The notes beneath the pieces were generated by a model. It did not search any database. It was not told the DNA's origin and saw only the letters and a program-made list of their open reading frames with translations. From JAKQHY01 sp034429675 (lineage in GTDB: Bacteria > Chloroflexota > Anaerolineae > B4-G1 > SLSP01), in contig DAOUFX010000534.1 of NCBI GenBank assembly GCA_034429675.1, forward strand, positions 1-18,523: a stretch of 18,523 nt of DNA, given 5' to 3'. This document shows positions 1 through 8,200 of the stretch, in pieces. Each line of letters begins with the position of its first letter. The stretch's first letter is position 1. The translations under genes and the position numbers were made by a program.

Positions 1-957
1 GACCCGTTCGCCGAGCCATTGCGCCTTGTAGGCGATCTGCCGGCGGAACTCGCCCATGCCCACATCCGCGATCGCTTGCGCCAGACGGTGATTCTTGACC
101 ATCCCGCTGACGTTCAAGTCTTCCAGCACGATGCTGCCAGGCCGCCGGCTTTCCGGCTTGTTTCTCGCCGTGATCGCCGCGGTGGCCTGGTGCAAGGCAT
201 CGCGCCGGATGTTCGCAATCCGGTAGTGGAGTTGAGCAATCTGCTGGCGGGTCTTCTCGCGGTTGCGCCCGCCCGGTCGACGGCGGGCCAACTCGCGCTG
301 GCGCCGCGTCAACTGTTTCTGCGCTTTTCGCAAAGCTTTGGGGTTCGCAAACTCCCGCCCGTCGCTCACCACCGCCAGCGTCTTGATTCCCAGGTCAACC
401 CCGACCGGTTCTCCGCTTGCGGCAGCCTCCGCAATCTCTTCCTCGCATTGCACGCTCACAAACCAATGTCCCGCCGCCTCCGACACCGTCGCCGACAGGA
501 TGTGCACACCCTCCGTTGGGATGTAGCCGCGTTCTTTCAGCCTGAGCTGCCCCAGGCGGGGCAAACGGACGTGGATCGCGGTGACGTGGATCGCGCCGGT
601 GAGCCGGAAACTGCCCAGGCCACGCTTGCGCGACTTGAACTGGGGGAAGCCGGGCTTCTCGCCTTGTTTCACACGGCGGAAGAAGTTTTGGTAGGCTTGG
701 TCCAGGTCGCGCAGGGCTTCTTGCGGCGCACACTTGGAGACTGCATACAACCAGGACAACTCGCCCTTCTTGAGCGCATTCAGTTCGCGATGCAGGTCTA
801 TCGCGCTGGGGCTCTTCTCGCCTGCCGCGTAGGCGTCCATCTTGCGACGCAGGCCCCAATTGTACGCGAAGCGCGCCGCCCCCGCGTGCTTCACACACGC
901 AGTACGCTGTCGGTCGTTCAAATCCAGTTCCGTCTTGTAACCACGTGTGATTTTCAT
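1..957 (-). CDS. tnpB: TnpB (IS200/IS605 OrfB) RNA-guided nuclease, partial
   Basis: Read on the minus strand from the ATG at 957, the frame stays open for 319 codons to the window edge, so the 3' end is missing. The N-terminus (KITRGYKTELDLN) and the stretch FRRVKQGEKPGFPQFKSRK are typical of TnpB. The RuvC-I motif GVDLGIK carries Asp188 and the RuvC-II motif IVLEDLNVSGM carries Glu279, so both visible catalytic acids are intact. The zinc finger and RuvC-III Asp should lie beyond base 1. A GGGGAG ribosome site sits just upstream of the ATG. TnpB proteins are transposon-encoded, omegaRNA-guided DNA nucleases; the omegaRNA normally overlaps the 3' end and right end of the element, here outside the window. 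No tnpA transposase is visible on the upstream side. Family assignment is firm; whether the element is active cannot be judged. Confidence 0.93.
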   Translation of the reverse strand, partial: MKITRGYKTELDLNDRQRTACVKHAGAARFAYNWGLRRKMDAYAAGEKSPSAIDLHRELNALKKGELSWLYAVSKCAPQEALRDLDQAYQNFFRRVKQGEKPGFPQFKSRKRGLGSFRLTGAIHVTAIHVRLPRLGQLRLKERGYIPTEGVHILSATVSEAAGHWFVSVQCEEEIAEAAASGEPVGVDLGIKTLAVVSDGREFANPKALRKAQKQLTRRQRELARRRPGGRNREKTRQQIAQLHYRIANIRRDALHQATAAITARNKPESRRPGSIVLEDLNVSGMVKNHRLAQAIADVGMGEFRRQIAYKAQWLGERV

Positions 958-1054
958 TTCTCCCCGCCTATCGTTGACAGCCATTCCCGCTCATTCTACT
1001 GCGCTACTTGCCACCGGCTGTGGCATCCATTTTACCGACAATCTTCCTGCCGCG

Positions 1055-1075
1055 CAACCCGGCCCTGGCGGGTTG
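1055..1075. repeat. Hairpin upstream of tnpB, possible IS left-end structure
   Basis: CAACCCG (1055-1061) and CGGGTTG (1069-1075) form a perfect 7-bp stem around a 7-nt loop, about 100 bp upstream of the tnpB start. IS200/IS605 elements carry subterminal hairpins recognised by the Y1 transposase. Assigning this one to the element's left end is inference, and a second hairpin at 1126-1145 competes for that role. Confidence 0.4.
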
Positions 1076-1125
1076 ACCCGGCACGGATGAGGTTTCACCA
1101 GCAACTGATCTCATGTTATTTTCTA

Positions 1126-1145
1126 TGCATTCCGCTAGAAATGCA
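1126..1145. repeat. TGCATT/AATGCA hairpin between tnpB and the WD40-GTPase gene
   Basis: TGCATT (1126-1131) and AATGCA (1140-1145) form a 6-bp stem with an 8-nt loop. A further TGCATTC lies at 1164-1170. On the minus strand a TTAC tetranucleotide (complement of 1151-1154) stands 5 nt before the hairpin. That resembles the arrangement of target site plus subterminal hairpin at the left end of IS200/IS605 elements. Alternatively the repeated TGCATT arms could be operator half-sites just upstream of the promoter at 1184-1210. The sequence does not decide between these. Confidence 0.35.
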
Positions 1146-1183
1146 CAGATGTAAGTAGTATTTTGCATTCAGTTGCGAACCCT

Positions 1184-1210
1184 TTGACTTGCACTAAATT
1201 TTAGTATACT
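1184..1210 (+). promoter_or_regulatory. Sigma70-like promoter of the WD40-GTPase-phosphoesterase gene
   Basis: TTGACT (1184-1189) and TATACT (1205-1210) are good matches to the -35 and -10 consensus with a 15-bp spacer (16 if the -35 is read one base earlier). Transcription would start near 1217, only 14-32 nt before the candidate start codons, giving this gene its own promoter. The slightly short spacer lowers certainty. Confidence 0.55.
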
Positions 1211-1230
1211 GAAAGGGACGGTGAACGAAA

Positions 1231-4200
1231 TTGGTACACAGAGGACTTATGCAAAACAATTCTCCCACTTATGCGGTTCCTTCAGGGCTCACGTTGCGCC
1301 GTATGTTACGCGGCGCAAGAGGCCGGATTCAACGAATCGCCTGGTCGCCTAATGGGCGCATGTTGGCTGCCCCCACCATTTTTGGCGATGTGCAGCTGTG
1401 GGATGTCAACACCGGTGCGCTTTGCCAGACGCTCAAGGGACATCAAAACACGGTGTACGGTGTAGCCTGGTCGTCCGATGGCCAGCGTGTCGCCTCTGTG
1501 TCCGAGGATAGAACTCTCCGGTTTTGGGATGTCGCCACCGGGCAATTGCTTCAGGTCGTCGCGAGTTATCTCAGTTACCTGCTGACTCTCGCCTGGTCGC
1601 CCGATGGGCAAACCATGGCGATCGCCGGCGGCAACGACTTCGGAATTGAAATCTGGAACGTGGCGCAAGGCGCGTTGCAACATCGCCTGGCCGGCCACAC
1701 TCAAATGGTCTCAGGGTTGTCGTGGTCCCCCAACGGCCAGATGTTGGCGTCGTGCGCCAACGATGGAACGGTGCGTCTTTGGGAGCGCGGCGGCAGCCTG
1801 CCGCGCTTCACGCTTCAGCAACACCAGGGGAACGTTCGCAGTGTAGTCTGGTCTCCCGACGGCGAATCTCTGGTGTCCGGCGCCGCTGACAAAACTATTT
1901 GCCTCTGGGATCCGGCGTCAGGTCGCAAGATGGGGACGTTGGAAGGCCACACCGGCGAAATCACGGCGCTTTCTTTCTCGTCCGATGGGCGATTGCTGGC
2001 CTCCAGTTCCAAAGATGGGACGGTGCGATTGTGGCACTATCCCACGCGCGAAACCCTGGCGATTTTGCCCAAAACCAACGCGATGTACAGTCTGTGGGCC
2101 GGGTTGGCGTTTCATCCTGCCGCTATGGTTCTGGCGACGCTGGATGAAGGGGACCGGGTGGTCTGTGTATGGGAATTGAACCCCGATGCGCTGGAGCCCA
2201 GGAATCCTACCGTTCACTATGTCAACGCCAAGGTAGTGCTGGTGGGTGAGAGCAGCGTGGGCAAGTCGGGACTGGGTATTCGGATCGCAGAGAGCCAGTT
2301 TCGCGCTACCGAATCTACTCATGGGGCGCAGTTCTGGCACATTCCGTTGCCCCCGCAGGCATTGAGCACCCGCTTTAGCATCCCCAACGTGCGCGTGGAG
2401 TTGACGCTGTGGGATTTGGCCGGGCAGCCGGAATATCACCTGATCCACCAGCTCTTCCTGGATGATACCGATGTGGCCCTATTGCTCTTCGACTGCTCCG
2501 ACCCGTCCGATCCCTTTCGCGGCGTTCCGTACTGGGCCAAGGTTCTTAAAAAACAGGCGCCGCCCTATACCCTCAAATTGCTGGTTTCGTCCCGCAGCGA
2601 CGTCAGCCCGGTGACGGTGGACCGGAAGTCCATCCAGCGCTTCCTGAACCAGTATGATCTGGACGGCTATTTCGTGACGTCCGCCAAAACCGGCGAGGGC
2701 GTCAGCGCGCTGATGCGCCACGTGTTGCAGGGAATTCCGTGGGAGAAGTTGCCGCGCACGACCACACCGCACCTTTTCCAGATCATCCGTGAGTTTTTGT
2801 TGGAGTACAAATCGTCGCGGGCCACGCTGATCGCCCTGGACGAGATCACGCGCGAGGTGCGCGCCCGCTACTCCGAACACCCCGCCAGCGACGCCGAAAT
2901 TGAAACGGTCATCAATCTGTTGCAGGCGCGCGGGTTGATCTACCGGATGGACACGGTGCGCGGCGAGAAGCTCATTCTGTTGCGCCCCGAGCGCGTCAAT
3001 CAATACGCCGCTTCCATTATTCAGGCGGCCCGCCGCCATCCGCGCGGCATCGGCGCCACGCCGGAACGCGATGTTCTGATCGCCAACATTCCCTTGCTTG
3101 GATTTGAACGATTGCCCCAGAGCGAGGAGAAGGTGGTGTTGGAGTCCACGGTGGAATTGCTCATCCACCACGATTTGTGCTTCCGCGAGATGGGGCTGCT
3201 GGTTTTCCCCAGTCAGATCAACGTGAGCCGGCCTCCGACGGTCCAGGAGCATCCGCCGACCGAAGTGACCTACGAGTTTTCGGGCAGCGTCGAGGCGATC
3301 TATGCTTCGCTGGTGGTGCGTCTGAGCTACACCGATTACTTCCAACGCGAGGAGCAATGGAAACACGCGGTCGAATTCTCGCGCCCGGACATCCAGACCA
3401 ACATCCGGCACCGGCTCGGCTTTGCGATGCGGCAAGTCGAAGAGGGCACCGGCGAGATCGAGATTTATTTCTATCCGGGGGTCAATGAATTCGACCGGGT
3501 CACGTTCATCCGCTTCATCACCGATCATCTGAAGACCAAGGGCATTGACATCAAAGAGCGCATCCGCCTGTACTGCCCCAGTTGTCACAAAGAGGTGCAG
3601 AACCGCGAAGCCATCGAGAACCGGGTGCGCGCCGGGAAGTTGGACATCCCTTGCCAGTATTGCGACACGGCCATCTTGATCCCGCACAGCATCGAAGAAC
3701 GTTACCGCAGCGATCAAGCCTACGGCGAGAAACAGCGCCAGCTGGCCGCTATCGTCGAGCAGCGGACGCACCAGGAATTGCGGGAATTCCAGACCGACCA
3801 CGTGCACTACACCACCCAACCCTCCGATCAGTCTTTGCACATCCTGCACCTCTCGGATTTGCAAATCTGCGCCAACGACGACGTTTCGCTCTTTCGAGCG
3901 CGGCTGGAGAGCGATCTGATCCAGGAGCTCGACGTCAGACGGCTGGACTATCTGGTCGTCTCCGGCGACATTGCCGGCCATGCGGCGCCTGAGGAATATC
4001 GCCTGGCCTTTGAATTCCTGGATGGGCTGGTCAAGCGTTTTGGCCTGGACCCCCAACGCATCGTGGTGGCGCCGGGGAACCACGACGTGAGTTGGGAACA
4101 CGCCGAGGCGGCTTACACCTTCGTGCCCAAGCGCAAATTGCCGGATCCGTTGCCCGAAGGATATTACATTTCCGCCGGCGAGGCCGGCGCCTTATTGCGC

Positions 4201-5109
4201 GACGACAGCCGCTACCCGCAGCGGTTTTCAAATTTCAGCCAGCACTTCTACAAGAAGATTCACGGCGGGACGGCCTACCCGCTGAACTACGCGGCTCAGG
4301 GAATCCTTCAACCGCATCCCGACGATCGTATCCTGTTCTTGACGCTCAATTCGGCCTGGCAGATTGATTACCACTACACGGCGCGCGCCGGGATTTATCC
4401 CGACGTTCTCTCCCGCGTCTTCGAGAAGTTGCAAGACGAGCCCTACGCCTCCTGGCTCAAGATCGCGGTCGTCCACCACGATCTGGCCAGCATCCGCGAG
4501 CGCAACAGCGACATGTTGCAATTGCTGGCCGTTCACGGATTCCAACTCTGTCTTCACGGCCACGTTCACGAGATGGAGGGGCTGTACGCTTACGACCTGC
4601 GCCGGGATCTGCACCTGATAGGCGCCGGAACGTCCGGGGCGTTCGCGCGCAAGTCGCCGGGCATTCCTTTGCAGTACAATTTATTGACCTTGGATCGGGA
4701 TGGTGGTAAGATCACGGTGGAGACGCGCAAGAAGGAAGCCCCCGATGGCGTCTGGTTTGCCGACGCCCGTTGGGGTGATCGCAACAATCCCGTTCCACGC
4801 TACGCCCTCTCGCTCCAAACCGGCAAAAAGAAAGAGAAGTTGCTGGCCAAAGCCTTCGAGGCGCCGATCCCCGACCTGTACAAAGCCTACGAGACCGGGA
4901 TGAACACTTTGTTGGAACGCATGACGCCACAACACCCGCGCTACGATGAAGCGCTCGTCTACCAACACCGCCTCGTCGAAAACATCGCCAAGGCCCGCCG
5001 CTATCGCGACACCGCCGACCTCGAAGCCGCCCGCTACGAAATTCTGGACCGGCTGCAACAACTCGCCAAAGACGCGCTGGGCGTCACCTTTACGGCGTTG
5101 TGCCAGTGA
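1231..5109 (+). CDS. WD40 - Roc-like GTPase - zinc ribbon - metallophosphoesterase multidomain protein
   Basis: A cytosolic-looking 1292-residue protein with no signal peptide. Residues about 28-318 hold seven WD40 repeats (WSPDG, LWD and GH-type motifs), enough for one closed propeller. A Roc/Ras-like GTPase follows: G1 GESSVGKS at 339-346, G3 DLAGQ at 395-399, a weak G4 (SRSD, 454-457) and G5 SAK at 484-486. About 510-600 resembles a winged helix or COR-like segment. A zinc ribbon has C782/C785 and C808/C811. The calcineurin-like phosphoesterase (868-1160) has D876, GD 912-913, GNHD 949-952, HH 1082-1083 and GHVH 1110-1113, but Gln878 replaces the usual DxH histidine. A helical tail (about 1211-1292) ends the protein. 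Numbering is from TTG 1231; ATG 1249 (residue 7) is equally possible, with GAGGA only 3 nt ahead. A sensor-switch-effector signalling or defence role is inference. Confidence 0.9.
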   Translation: MVHRGLMQNNSPTYAVPSGLTLRRMLRGARGRIQRIAWSPNGRMLAAPTIFGDVQLWDVNTGALCQTLKGHQNTVYGVAWSSDGQRVASVSEDRTLRFWDVATGQLLQVVASYLSYLLTLAWSPDGQTMAIAGGNDFGIEIWNVAQGALQHRLAGHTQMVSGLSWSPNGQMLASCANDGTVRLWERGGSLPRFTLQQHQGNVRSVVWSPDGESLVSGAADKTICLWDPASGRKMGTLEGHTGEITALSFSSDGRLLASSSKDGTVRLWHYPTRETLAILPKTNAMYSLWAGLAFHPAAMVLATLDEGDRVVCVWELNPDALEPRNPTVHYVNAKVVLVGESSVGKSGLGIRIAESQFRATESTHGAQFWHIPLPPQALSTRFSIPNVRVELTLWDLAGQPEYHLIHQLFLDDTDVALLLFDCSDPSDPFRGVPYWAKVLKKQAPPYTLKLLVSSRSDVSPVTVDRKSIQRFLNQYDLDGYFVTSAKTGEGVSALMRHVLQGIPWEKLPRTTTPHLFQIIREFLLEYKSSRATLIALDEITREVRARYSEHPASDAEIETVINLLQARGLIYRMDTVRGEKLILLRPERVNQYAASIIQAARRHPRGIGATPERDVLIANIPLLGFERLPQSEEKVVLESTVELLIHHDLCFREMGLLVFPSQINVSRPPTVQEHPPTEVTYEFSGSVEAIYASLVVRLSYTDYFQREEQWKHAVEFSRPDIQTNIRHRLGFAMRQVEEGTGEIEIYFYPGVNEFDRVTFIRFITDHLKTKGIDIKERIRLYCPSCHKEVQNREAIENRVRAGKLDIPCQYCDTAILIPHSIEERYRSDQAYGEKQRQLAAIVEQRTHQELREFQTDHVHYTTQPSDQSLHILHLSDLQICANDDVSLFRARLESDLIQELDVRRLDYLVVSGDIAGHAAPEEYRLAFEFLDGLVKRFGLDPQRIVVAPGNHDVSWEHAEAAYTFVPKRKLPDPLPEGYYISAGEAGALLRDDSRYPQRFSNFSQHFYKKIHGGTAYPLNYAAQGILQPHPDDRILFLTLNSAWQIDYHYTARAGIYPDVLSRVFEKLQDEPYASWLKIAVVHHDLASIRERNSDMLQLLAVHGFQLCLHGHVHEMEGLYAYDLRRDLHLIGAGTSGAFARKSPGIPLQYNLLTLDRDGGKITVETRKKEAPDGVWFADARWGDRNNPVPRYALSLQTGKKKEKLLAKAFEAPIPDLYKAYETGMNTLLERMTPQHPRYDEALVYQHRLVENIAKARRYRDTADLEAARYEILDRLQQLAKDALGVTFTALCQ

Positions 5110-5129
5110 GGGGGTTTTGGATTTTGGAT

Positions 5130-5176
5130 GTGAAGCGTGAAACGTGAAACGTGAAGCGTGAAACGTGAAACGTGAC
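5130..5176. repeat. Heptanucleotide tandem array (GTGAARC)
   Basis: Six perfect heptamers GTGAAGC/GTGAAAC run from 5130 to 5171, followed by a partial GTGAC. The order AGC-AAC-AAC appears twice, so the array is also two copies of a 21-bp unit. It sits 20 bp after the stop of the large GTPase gene. No reading frame or RNA gene explains it. Confidence 0.9.
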
Positions 5177-5191
5177 TTTCTGATTTTCATG

Positions 5192-5243
5192 ATTCACGAT
5201 TCGTTATTCGCCATTCGCTGACTCGCTCACCCGCTCACCCGCC
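5192..5243. repeat. Second, diverged heptamer/octamer run (ATTCGYN to CACCCGCY)
   Basis: The run reads ATTCACG, ATTCGTT, ATTCGCC, ATTCGCT, then ACTCGCT, CACCCGCT and CACCCGCC, grading from one unit into the next. The first unit is the reverse complement of CGTGAAT, one base from the CGTGAAA phase of the array at 5130-5176. The two runs therefore form an imperfect inverted pair around about 15 bp. The run ends at the ribosome-binding site of the next gene. Confidence 0.6.
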
Positions 5244-5258
5244 AGGAGGGATTGTCTT

Positions 5259-8200
5259 ATGGAAACCAGATTCAGACGACGTTGGATTGTTTTGTTGGCT
5301 GCTTTGCTGCTGACCGTCGCGGCGTGCCAGGGGTGGGGGGGAACCCCCACGCCAGCGCCGACCGCCGGGCCGACGGAGACGCCCGTCCCGCCGACGGCCA
5401 CCCTCACGCCGACCGCAACGCCGCTGCCGCTCCCGGCGCCGCGTTTGCTCTACCACGCGCCGGAAACCGGCGAATCGCAGAAGCTTAACGCGCCCATCGC
5501 GATGACCTTCGACCAGGCCATGGACGCCGACAGCGTGGTCGCCGCCTTCGCCATCACTCCCACCGTAGACGGCGAATTTGCCTGGCTCGACGCGCGCACG
5601 TTGCAGTTTACGCCGGCGAAACCGTTGCTCCGCAACGCCTTCTACCAGGTTGCCGTCAACGACGACGCGCGCAACGCCGAGGGCGAGGCCGTCCAGGGAA
5701 CCATCGGTTTTGAATTTCAGACCGTCGGCTACCTGGAGGTCGGCGAAGTGCAGCCGATCCCGGACGCGCAGGACATCGCTCCCGACGACGCGGTCACCGT
5801 CGTCTTCAACCGGCCCGTTGTGCCGCTGACCTCGCTGGAGCAGCAGGCCGCGTTGCCCGCCCCGCTGACGTTCGACCCGCCGGTTGAGGGAGAGGGCGAA
5901 TGGATCAACACCTCCATCTATCGCTTCCGCCCTTCAACGGGGTTCAGCCCGTCCACCCGCTACGAGGCCACCATCGGCGGCGACCTGCAAGACGTGAGCG
6001 GCGCTACACTGAAAGACGCCTACACCTGGGAGTTCGCGACGGAAGGCCCGCGCGTCATGGCCTTCTATCCGCGACGCAACGCCGAGCACGTCCCGACCAC
6101 CACCACCGTCAGTATCACCTTCAACCAGCCGATGGACCATCCTTCGGTGGAAGCGGGTTTTGCGCTGCGCGTCGGCGACGTGCAGGTTCCCGGAACGTTT
6201 AGTTGGACCAAACCGAACACGGAAACCCTCGCCAGGGACATGCCCGAAGTCAACACCGAGCGCTTCGAAATGATGGTCTTCACACCGGACGAACCCTTCT
6301 CCCGCAACACGCGCCCGGTCTTCGAGCTCAAACAGACGGCGAAGTCCGCCAACGGCCAGCTAACGCTGTCCGACGCCCTGAAGGGGGATTTCCGGGTGGT
6401 GCTCGACCCCGGCGTCCTTTCGGTGTCTCCACAGGACGGGCAAAGCAACGTTGATCCCTGGCGGGATCTGCGCATCACGTTTGCCAGCCCCATGCAGACG
6501 GCGAATTTTATGGATTATCTGACCATCTCGCCGCAAGCCACCGATGTCTACACGTACTGGCACGACAGCGACACCGAGGTCATGGTTTCTTTCATGATGT
6601 CCCCTACCACAAAGTATCACGTCACACTGAGCGGCGATGCTCCAGACCGCTACGGCGCGCCGCTTGGCGAAGGATTCGACATCCGTTTTACGACCGGAGA
6701 CCTGGATCCATACCTGTATCTCCACACGCGCGGCGAGATCGGGATTTACAACGCCTATACCGGCACGGTGGTCTACGCCGAGTATCGCAACATCAAGACT
6801 TTCAATCTGAGCCTTTACCGCATGTCGCCGGAGAAGTTTCTCCGGTATTTTGCCCGCCGGAGCGATGAGTACGGAACCTTTGTCCCGGACCCGACCGACC
6901 TGGTGCGTAAATGGACGATGGAAGCGGCTCCGCCGCGCAACACCAGCGAACTGCGGCGCGTGGACCTGGTCACAGAGGCAGGCGGGCAGCTGCTGCCCGG
7001 CATCTACTACCTGAGCGCGATCTCCCCGGAAGTCGTCGCGGCTCAAAAGAGCTCGCAGCCGTTGACGTATGTGTTTGTCCGTTCGCACCTCAATTTGACC
7101 TTCAAACAGACCGCTTACGAGTCTATGCTCTGGGCCACCGATCTGGCGACCGGCCAGCCGGTTCCGGGGCTGGACGTGCATTTTGCGCGTATCAACGGCG
7201 CCGCCTACGATGAAGGCGTCACCGGCGCCGACGGCGTGTATCACGTCACCGGCCAGACCAATATAGATTTGTGGGACGATGCCTTTGCCTTCTCCGGCGA
7301 GGCAGGCAGCGCGACGTTTGGCGTGGTCTACAACAACTGGGACAGCGGCGTCCAACCGTGGAATTTTGGTCTGGACAGCGATTACAGCGGGCTCAGCTAC
7401 CAGACTTATATGTACACCGACCGCCCCATCTATCGCCCCGGGCAAACGATCTATTTCAAGGGCATTGTTCGGGCCGACGACGACGCGCATTACGCGCTGC
7501 CGGAGAAAGTTGAGAGCCTCCGCGTGTTCGTTCGGGACCCGCAGAACAAGGAACTGTACAAACAAGACCTTCCGGTCAGCGACATGGGCACGTTCTCCGG
7601 CGAATTGGTCCTGGACGCTGAAGCGCCGCTGGGGACGTATTACGTGCTGGTGGACGACAAAAAGTGGTTTGACCTCCACGCCAGCGCCAGTTTCCGGGTG
7701 GCGGAATATCGCAAGCCGGAATTTCAGGTGGGGGTGCAGACCGACAAGGACGCCTATCTCAACGGCGAGCCGCTCAAAGCGACGGTTGACGCCACCTACT
7801 ACTTCGGCGGGCCGGTGGCCGACGCCGACGTGCACTGGAGCCTGCTGAGCGGCGCCTACTACTTCTCCTACCGCTGCCCGCGCGGCGAGAAATGTCCCCG
7901 GTACAGTTGGACCGACTACGAATGGGAGGACGAAGATCAGGAAAGGGATTACGGCAGCTATGGGCACCTCGTAGCCGAAGGCGACGCCGCGAGCGACGGC
8001 CAGGGCCGCGTGATCATCTCGGCCTCCACCGACATCTCGCAAGAGCTGACCAGCCGCACGTTTACGCTCGAAGCCAGCGTTACGGACATCAATGACCAGT
8101 ACGTGAGCAATCGCACGGCAACGGTTGTGCACAAGGGCCTGTTCTACATCGGGCTTGCGCCGCAGGGCCGCATCGTCGAGGCGGGCAAGGAGAAGGCGGT

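Noticed and set aside
19..1158. 379-codon open frame on the plus strand
   Set aside because: It is antisense to the TnpB frame, which has clear family motifs; its own translation shows no recognisable domain.
2479..4101. 540-codon minus-strand open frame
   Set aside because: It lies wholly inside the WD40-GTPase-phosphoesterase gene on the other strand and looks like a codon-bias shadow rich in Arg, Gln and Asp.
5130..5176. Possible CRISPR array
   Set aside because: The units are 7 bp and directly adjacent, with no spacers and no cas genes nearby.
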